NCBI RefSeq assembly: GCF_001423765.1
Contig: NZ_LMPG01000001.1
Coordinates: 440,073 to 504,072 of the forward strand
Direction of reading: 5' to 3'
From: Sphingomonas sp. Leaf343
GTDB lineage: Bacteria; Pseudomonadota; Alphaproteobacteria; Sphingomonadales; Sphingomonadaceae
DNA: 64,000 nt
Under the pieces are notes generated by a model, which worked only from the letters and a program-made list of their open reading frames with translations, made no database searches and had not been told where the DNA came from. Every line of letters begins with the position of its first letter. Positions within the stretch are counted from its first letter, which is position 1. This document shows positions 58,053 to 64,000 of this stretch, one piece after another. The position numbers and the translations under genes were made by a program.

Positions 58053-59519
58053 TTATTTGGGATCGGCGCGCAACCGGTTCAACGGGTGCCACGCCCGCGC
58101 ATTCGGAGCCCATGCCGCCAGCCTGCTGGATACCAGCGACCAGCGCAGCGGCTGCGCCAGCGGAATGAACGCCACGTCCGCGTTCATCGCCGCATCCGCA
58201 GCGGCGATCCCCTCCGATCGCGCACCCAGCGTCGCGGCATCGCGCGCCGCGCCCAGCGCCGCCACCGCCGTCAGGTCGCACGGGCGGCACGCGGTGGCGA
58301 GATACCAGCGCGCGCTGTCATATGGCGCAACCTCGTCGATCAGCGTCAGGTCCGCGGGCGCACTCGCCGCCACGCGGGTCGTGCCCACGCCGATCGTCCC
58401 GAACGATGCCGCGATCTGGCCGAACAGGATCGTCGATCCCGGCCCGGCCGGCAGCGCGATCGACACCGTCACCAGACCGCCCGCCGCTTCGCCCGCCGCG
58501 GTGCCGGCCCATGCCGCGACCAGCGCGCGCGCCGCCGCCCGCCGCTGCTCCAGCGTCAGCAGCAGCCATTCCGGCACCTGCGGCGGAGCGGCGGAGTCGA
58601 GCGCCTCGGGCAGGATACGGTCTATCGGCTCCCATTGCGGATTGAGGGCCGCCGTCAGAGCGGCACGATCGATCGCCTCCGACAGGGCGGCACGATGGCG
58701 CGGGTCGGACAGGAACCCCTCGCGTCGGGTCACCGCCAGCCCGAACAGGCCGGCCGCCGGATCGACCCGCGCGGCATTGCGCGGCAGATCGACGGTCGCC
58801 AGCAGCGGCCAGTCCACAAAGCGCCCGCCGCTGACCAGATCGGACTTGCTACGCGCGAACCGCAGGATCGCCCGCGCTGCCCGCTCGCCGATCAGGTGGA
58901 CACGGTCCTCCGGCGCAACCTCCGCCTGATCCTCCGGATCGGCGAGACCCGGATCGAAGGCGGGCTGCAGCAGCGGCGCGGTGCCCGCGGACGCGATCCG
59001 CATCGGCCCGCTGCCGATCGCGGGGGCGGGCCGGATCAGCGCCATTTCCGGCTGGGCGAAAATTTTCAACAGGTCGAGGCGGGGGCGCTTCAACCGCAGC
59101 TCGATCACTTGCGGTGTCATGACCACCGCCTCGTCCACGGCGGTCAGGAACGGCGACAGCGGATTGGCGGGGCTGGCGATCCTGCGCTGGATCAGCCGCA
59201 CCACCTGTTCCGCCGTGACGCGCTTGCCATCCGCCCAATAGGCTTCGCGCAGGCGGAAGATGTAGCTGGTGCCGCCGTCGATCACGATCCATCGCTCGGC
59301 CAAGCCCGGTTCGATCTGGCCCGCCGCATCGAACCGCACCAGCCCTTGCCCGATCGCATCGACCAGCAGGCGTGACGGCAGGTCGGCACCGGGCCGCGCT
59401 TCCGGATGGGCGCCGATCGCGCTGACGACGACGGGGCCGGAGTCGGGCCGCCGCTCGCACCCCGCCAACAGCGCGAACACCGCCGACAGCCACCATCGAT
59501 ATGCGTTCCGCCGCGTCAT
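58053..59519 (-). CDS. Extracellular solute-binding lipoprotein (SBP family 5, oligopeptide type)
   Basis: 488 residues. The lipobox is VFALLAGCERR. The family 5 plan is visible: SRLLVDAIGQGLVRFDAAGQIEPGLAERW, FRLREAYWADGKRVTAEQVVRLIQR and the later LSEAIDRAALTAALNP. Such proteins deliver peptides, nickel or other substrates to an ABC transporter. No permease or ATPase genes are near, so it must use a transporter elsewhere or act alone. It precedes the DUF4112 gene by six bases. Confidence 0.88.
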   Translation of the reverse strand: MTRRNAYRWWLSAVFALLAGCERRPDSGPVVVSAIGAHPEARPGADLPSRLLVDAIGQGLVRFDAAGQIEPGLAERWIVIDGGTSYIFRLREAYWADGKRVTAEQVVRLIQRRIASPANPLSPFLTAVDEAVVMTPQVIELRLKRPRLDLLKIFAQPEMALIRPAPAIGSGPMRIASAGTAPLLQPAFDPGLADPEDQAEVAPEDRVHLIGERAARAILRFARSKSDLVSGGRFVDWPLLATVDLPRNAARVDPAAGLFGLAVTRREGFLSDPRHRAALSEAIDRAALTAALNPQWEPIDRILPEALDSAAPPQVPEWLLLTLEQRRAAARALVAAWAGTAAGEAAGGLVTVSIALPAGPGSTILFGQIAASFGTIGVGTTRVAASAPADLTLIDEVAPYDSARWYLATACRPCDLTAVAALGAARDAATLGARSEGIAAADAAMNADVAFIPLAQPLRWSLVSSRLAAWAPNARAWHPLNRLRADPK

Positions 59520-59830
59520 CGCGCCTCCTTACACAAGCGAAGAGGGGATGCGTAGCGGGAGCGGTGGGCAATTGATTTCGATCGTCATGCCGGTCTGGTC
59601 CCGGCATGACGCAGGGTCAATAAATCGCCGCGCAGAAGCGCCGGGTGCGTCGCGGTTTCGCCAGCCACCACCGGCAAGCACCACGGCAGCGAAGAGGGCG
59701 CCCGGATCGAACCGGACGCCCTTCTCGATGGTCCCGTCGTGGCGAAGCCACGCCGTCGGTCTTCGCCGGAGTGACGCCGGCCGACCGCGGTGATGCGCGG
59801 GTGCGCACCGCCGTGCCGGCGCGTCACGGC
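59520..59830. other. 311-base intergenic region with dispersed palindromes
   Basis: No convincing gene. CGTCATGCCGG (59583-59593) is inverted at 59601-59611 around a seven-base loop, matching the palindrome at 12493. CGTGGCGAAGCCACG (59738-59752) is a hairpin followed by CCGTCGGTC; a near-copy with the same flank is at 9756-9770. A weaker stem-loop at 59696-59724 could terminate glnA on the minus strand. The rest is without visible signal. Confidence 0.65.
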
Positions 59831-61243
59831 TTAACCGCTATAGTACATGTCGTACTCGACCGGGCTCGGCGTCATTTCCCAACGCGCGACTTCGGCCATC
59901 TTGATTTCGATATACGCCTCGATCTGGTCCTTGGAGAACACGTCGCCCTTGAGCAGGAAGTCGTGGTCCGCGGCCAGGCAGTCGAGCGCCTCGCGGAGCG
60001 AGCCGGCGACGGTCGGCACCTGTGCGAGTTCCGCTGGCGGCAGGTCGTACAGGTTCTTGTCCATCGCCTCGCCGGGATGGATCTTGTTCAGGATGCCGTC
60101 CATCCCCGCCATCATCAGCGCCGCATAGGCGAGATACGGGTTGGCGAGCGCGTCGGGGAAGCGCACCTCGACGCGCTTCGCCTTGGGGCCGGTGCCGTAC
60201 GGGATGCGGCACGACGCCGAACGGTTGCGCGCCGAATAGGCGAGCAGCACCGGCGCTTCGTAACCCGGCACCAGCCGCTTGTAGCTGTTGGTCGACGGGT
60301 TGGTGAATGCGTTGACCGCCTTGGCGTGCTTGATGATGCCGCCGATGAAGTACAGGCACATGTCCGACAGGCCGGCATAGCCGTTGCCGGCGAACAGCGG
60401 GTTCTTGCCTTCCCAGATCGAGAAGTGGGTGTGCATGCCCGAGCCGTTATCTTCCTTGATCGGCTTCGGCATGAACGTCGCCGTCTTGCCGTACGCATGC
60501 GCGACCTGATGCACGACATACTTGTAGATCTGCATGCGGTCGGCGGTCTGCGTCAGCGTGCCGAAGGTCAGGCCCAGCTCGTGCTGTGCGGCGGCGACCT
60601 CGTGGTGGTGCTTGTCGCAGGGCAGGCCCATCTCGATCATCGTCGAGACCATCTCGCCGCGGATGTCGACCGCGGAGTCGACCGGCGCGACCGGGAAGTA
60701 ACCACCCTTGGCGCGCGGCCGGTGGGCGAGGTTGCCGCCCTCATATTCGCGGCCTGAATTGCCCGGCAGCTCGATGTCGTCGATCTTGTAATAGCTGGTC
60801 GAGTAGCTGTTTTCGAATCGCACGTCGTCGAACATGAAGAACTCGGCCTCGGGGCCGACATATACCGTGTCACCGACGCCGGTCGTCTTCAGATACGCCT
60901 CGGCGCGCTTGGCGGTCGAGCGCGGGTCGCGGGCGTACAGCTCACCGGTCGACGGCTCGACGATGTCGCATACCACGATCAGCATCGGCGTCGCCGAGAA
61001 CGGATCGACGTACACGGCATCCAGATCGGGCTTCAGGACCATGTCCGACTCGTTGATCGCCTTCCAGCCCTCGATCGAGGAGCCGTCGAACATCAGGCCA
61101 TCGGTGAACTCGTCCTCACCCATCAGGCCGGCGACCATCGTCAGATGCTGCCACTTGCCCTTGGGGTCGGTGAACCGCAGGTCGATCCACTCGATCTCCT
61201 GCTCTTTCATCATCTTCAGAACGTCGCTGGCCGAATTCGCCAT
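59831..61243 (-). CDS. glnA: Glutamine synthetase, type I
   Basis: 470 residues. It condenses glutamate and ammonia to glutamine with ATP in a dodecamer. Family blocks are [50 protein letters not shown] and [14 protein letters not shown], plus the adenylylation site NLYDLPPAE (Tyr near residue 400). It follows glnB by 119 bases on the same strand, so nitrogen status probably controls both. Adenylylation by GlnE is expected. Confidence 0.98.
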   Translation of the reverse strand: MANSASDVLKMMKEQEIEWIDLRFTDPKGKWQHLTMVAGLMGEDEFTDGLMFDGSSIEGWKAINESDMVLKPDLDAVYVDPFSATPMLIVVCDIVEPSTGELYARDPRSTAKRAEAYLKTTGVGDTVYVGPEAEFFMFDDVRFENSYSTSYYKIDDIELPGNSGREYEGGNLAHRPRAKGGYFPVAPVDSAVDIRGEMVSTMIEMGLPCDKHHHEVAAAQHELGLTFGTLTQTADRMQIYKYVVHQVAHAYGKTATFMPKPIKEDNGSGMHTHFSIWEGKNPLFAGNGYAGLSDMCLYFIGGIIKHAKAVNAFTNPSTNSYKRLVPGYEAPVLLAYSARNRSASCRIPYGTGPKAKRVEVRFPDALANPYLAYAALMMAGMDGILNKIHPGEAMDKNLYDLPPAELAQVPTVAGSLREALDCLAADHDFLLKGDVFSKDQIEAYIEIKMAEVARWEMTPSPVEYDMYYSG

Positions 61244-61362
61244 GTCATGCCCCTTGCTCTTGGAACCAATGCCGGGAAGCTCCCCGGCAGAATCATGTTA
61301 CGATTGCGAACGCTGGATCGTGGAATTGTTGCGCCGCGTCAAATGCCGATGGCGTGATCCGC

Positions 61363-61812
<450 letters not shown>

Positions 61813-61867
61813 CTAATCGGGCAGGGTGAGGAATGATGCCCAGGTGAGGGGCATTTCGATGTTGGTT

Positions 61868-61973
61868 CCTCCCCTGCAAGGGGAGGTGGCGCGGAGCGCC
61901 GGAGGGGTGACACCGCCGGCGTGGCCACCCCTCCGTCAGCCCTGCGGGCTGCCATCTCGCCTTGCAGGGGAGG
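61868..61973. repeat. Nested inverted repeat between accC and glnB
   Basis: An outer 14-bp perfect inverted repeat (61868-61881 and 61960-61973, CCTCCCCTGCAAGG arm) encloses a 10-bp inner pair (61900-61909 and 61926-61935, CGGAGGGGTG arm). The element is about 106 bases and occupies the intergenic space just after accC. It resembles the palindromic repeats scattered in sphingomonad genomes. A short open frame across it on the minus strand is not a gene. Confidence 0.85.
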
Positions 61974-61979
61974 ACTGAC

Positions 61980-63332
61980 CTATTCCGGCTGCTTCGCCAG
62001 CCAATCCTCGAGCCACTTGATCGTGTATTCGCCCGCCTGGAACTCCGGATCCTCGATCAGGTCGCGGTGGAGCGGGATGGTGGTCTTCATCCCCTCGATT
62101 ACGAACTCCTCTAGCGCGCGGCGAAGCCTCGCGATGCAGCGTTCGCGACTGGTGCCGTAGACGATCAGCTTCGCGATCATGCTGTCGTAATAGGGCGGCA
62201 CCCTATACCCGGCGTACAGTCCGGAATCGACGCGGACGTGCATCCCGCCCGGCGCGTGGAACTGCGCGACCTTGCCCGGCGACGGCATGAAGGTGCGCGG
62301 GTCCTCCGCATTGATGCGGCATTCGATCGCGTGGCCGCTGAACCGCACCTGATCCTGCGTCACCGACAGTGGATGACCCTCCGCGACGCGGATCTGCTCG
62401 CGTACCAGATCGATGCCGGTAATCATCTCCGTCACCGGATGCTCGACCTGAAGCCGCGTGTTCATTTCGATGAAGTAGAACTCGCCGGCTTCCCACAGGA
62501 ATTCGATCGTGCCCGCGCCGCGATAGCCCATATCGGCCATCGCCTTCGCGACGATGCCGCCCATCCGCTCGCGCTCGGCGGGGGTGATGACGGGCGAGGG
62601 GGCCTCCTCCAGCACCTTCTGGTGGCGGCGCTGCAACGAACAGTCGCGTTCGCCCAGGTGGATGGCGTTGCCGTTGCCGTCGCCGAACACCTGGAACTCG
62701 ATATGGCGCGGGTTGCCGAGATATTTTTCCATGTACACGGTGGCGTCGCCGAACGCGGCCTTCGCCTCCGTGCCTGCCTGCGCCATCAGCGTTTCCAGCT
62801 GATCCTCCGACGTGCAGACCTTCATGCCGCGACCGCCGCCGCCCGACGCCGCCTTGATGATGACGGGATAGCCGGCCTTCGCCGCGATCGCCTTCGCCTC
62901 GTCCAGATCGGCGATCGGGCCGTCGGAGCCGGGCACCAGCGGCAGGCCGAGCGCCCCCGCGGTCCGCTTCGCCTCGATCTTGTCGCCCATCGTGCGGATG
63001 TGTTCCGGCTTCGGGCCGACGAACAACAGGTCGTGCATCTCCACGATCTCGGCGAAGCGGGCATTCTCGCTCAAAAACCCGTATCCGGGATGGATCGCGT
63101 CCGCGCCGCTGATTTCGGCGGCGGAGATGATGTTGGGAATGTTGAGATAGCTGTCGGTCGCGGCCGGCGGCCCGATGCAAATCGCCTCGTCGGCGAGGCG
63201 CACGTGCATAGCATCCGCGTCGGCGGTGGAGTGCACTGCGACCGTCTTGATCCCCATTTCGTGGCAGGCGCGATGGATGCGCAGCGCGATCTCGCCGCGA
63301 TTGGCGATCAGCAGCTTCTTGATCTGCGGCAT
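61980..63332 (-). CDS. accC: Acetyl-CoA carboxylase, biotin carboxylase subunit
   Basis: 450 residues. It carboxylates the biotin on AccB with ATP and bicarbonate in fatty acid synthesis. The N-terminal domain is [23 protein letters not shown], then the ATP-grasp domain with [43 protein letters not shown] and [14 protein letters not shown]. The catalytic Arg and Glu motifs are intact. The TGATG-like overlap with accB is a single base (63332). Confidence 0.98.
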   Translation of the reverse strand: MPQIKKLLIANRGEIALRIHRACHEMGIKTVAVHSTADADAMHVRLADEAICIGPPAATDSYLNIPNIISAAEISGADAIHPGYGFLSENARFAEIVEMHDLLFVGPKPEHIRTMGDKIEAKRTAGALGLPLVPGSDGPIADLDEAKAIAAKAGYPVIIKAASGGGGRGMKVCTSEDQLETLMAQAGTEAKAAFGDATVYMEKYLGNPRHIEFQVFGDGNGNAIHLGERDCSLQRRHQKVLEEAPSPVITPAERERMGGIVAKAMADMGYRGAGTIEFLWEAGEFYFIEMNTRLQVEHPVTEMITGIDLVREQIRVAEGHPLSVTQDQVRFSGHAIECRINAEDPRTFMPSPGKVAQFHAPGGMHVRVDSGLYAGYRVPPYYDSMIAKLIVYGTSRERCIARLRRALEEFVIEGMKTTIPLHRDLIEDPEFQAGEYTIKWLEDWLAKQPE

Positions 63333-63811
63333 TATTCGACCACGACGAGGGGCTGGTCGAACTCGACCGGCTGGCCGTTCTCGATCAGGATCGACGTGAT
63401 CGTACCCGCCGTCGGCGCGACGATCGGGTTCATCACCTTCATCGCCTCCACGATCAGCAGCGTGTCGCCCGCGGCGACCTTCTGGCCGACCGACGAGAAC
63501 GGCTTCGCGCCGGGTTCGGCGGCGAGATAGGCGGTGCCGACCATCGGCGACTTGACCGCGTTGACGGTGCTGGCCGGGGCCATCCCGCCCGCCTCCACCG
63601 CCGGCGCGGCAGCCGCGACCGCAGCCGGTGCCGCCAGTTGCGGCGCGTACTGCACCGGGGCGGCGGCCGCCGCCTTGCGCGCGACGCGGATCTTGCGATC
63701 GCCGTCCTCGACCTCGATTTCGGTCAGCTGCGTCACGTCGAGCAACTGGGCGAGCTGGCGCACGAGATCGACGTCGACCTGCATGGCGCCCGAAGAATTA
63801 GTGTCGGTCAT
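63332..63811 (-). CDS. accB: Biotin carboxyl carrier protein of acetyl-CoA carboxylase
   Basis: 159 residues from ATG 63809-63811; an in-frame ATG at residue 10 ([15 protein letters not shown]) is possible. A helical N-terminal part, an Ala/Pro linker (about 50-85) and the biotinyl domain follow: [18 protein letters not shown] and [22 protein letters not shown], where the Lys of EAMKVMN carries biotin. It is the middle gene of aroQ-accB-accC. Confidence 0.97.
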   Translation of the reverse strand: MTDTNSSGAMQVDVDLVRQLAQLLDVTQLTEIEVEDGDRKIRVARKAAAAAPVQYAPQLAAPAAVAAAAPAVEAGGMAPASTVNAVKSPMVGTAYLAAEPGAKPFSSVGQKVAAGDTLLIVEAMKVMNPIVAPTAGTITSILIENGQPVEFDQPLVVVE

Positions 63812-63844
63812 CGTGACCCTTCCCTCTGTAATCGGCGGCGTCTG

Positions 63845-64000
63845 TCAGAACCGCGCCGCGGCTTCAAGCGCGAGCGTATAGGACAGTGCACCGAACCCGG
63901 CTATCGTCCCCTTCGCCGCTTGCCCGACGAGGCTCACGTGCCGAAACGCTTCACGGCGATGCGGGTTCGACAGGTGCACCTCGATCACGGGCACCGTGAT
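63845..64000 (-). CDS. aroQ: 3-Dehydroquinate dehydratase, type II (partial, C-terminal)
   Basis: The window edge leaves the last 51 codons, [20 protein letters not shown] to EAAARF. The segment [16 protein letters not shown] is diagnostic of type II dehydroquinase, including the conserved His, Asn and Arg. It dehydrates 3-dehydroquinate in the shikimate pathway. It is followed 33 bases later by accB, a gene order usual in Alphaproteobacteria. Confidence 0.95.
   Translation of the reverse strand: MTVPVIEVHLSNPHRREAFRHVSLVGQAAKGTIAGFGALSYTLALEAAARF

Overview
This is a GC-rich stretch of what looks like the chromosome of a sphingomonad (Alphaproteobacteria, Sphingomonadales, probably Sphingomonas or a close relative). 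The basis is the aroQ-accB-accC, glnB-glnA and rimP-nusA-ylxR-infB-rbfA arrangements, the two TonB-dependent receptors, the exosortase-A-associated polysaccharide genes, the DUF1476 (zeta) protein and the short palindromic repeats typical of this group. I see no prophage, insertion sequence, CRISPR array or rRNA. Genes are closely packed, many overlap by ATGA/GTGA, and open antisense frames are common because of base composition.

Layout. 1-6610 (minus): the translation/transcription operon rimP, nusA, ylxR, infB, then a glyoxalase-fold gene, then rbfA, which runs off the left edge. 6826-9707: a secreted PQQ-type sugar dehydrogenase, a pair of overlapping hot-dog thioesterases and an enoyl-CoA hydratase. 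9811-12489: tRNA-Tyr and tRNA-Gly, an exported M28 peptidase and the rRNA methyltransferase rlmB. 12533-20000: a GH31 glycosidase, a ferredoxin, an AlkA-type glycosylase, a secreted Gly/Tyr-rich protein, DUF3297, an SGNH hydrolase and an ABC-F ATPase. 20242-28761: an envelope block with two TonB-dependent receptors, an L,D-transpeptidase and a LytS/LytTR two-component pair. 28936-36005: DNA maintenance and stress genes (ligA, a 52-residue membrane protein, recN, mscS, topoisomerase IB, a DJ-1/PfpI protein).

36088-40864: part of an exopolysaccharide locus of the exosortase-A type (acyltransferase, O-glycosylation ligase/polymerase, a 47-residue ORF, a Daro_2409-type glycosyltransferase and a proline-rich membrane protein). 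40939-49392: an MFS transporter, a pseudouridine synthase, the fluoride channel crcB, small glycine-zipper envelope proteins, a TRIC-like channel, an FAD protein, and zeta-bolA-grx4. 49687-51648: a BlaI-type repressor and M56 sensor protease behind two 10-bp operators. 51711-59519: MBL hydrolase-DUF4230-nadA, a diguanylate cyclase, nadC, RNase T2 and a lone solute-binding lipoprotein. 59831-64000 (minus): aroQ (partial)-accB-accC and glnB-glnA, with a good sigma-54 promoter match upstream of glnB.

No single unmistakably new system stands out. The best candidates for follow-up are the BlaI/M56 switch, whose C-terminal sensor region is not a penicillin-binding domain; the two unlisted microproteins (52 and 47 residues); the 11-residue charged repeat in a glycine-zipper envelope protein; the antisense overlap between an SGNH hydrolase and DUF3297; and several families of short palindromic repeats.
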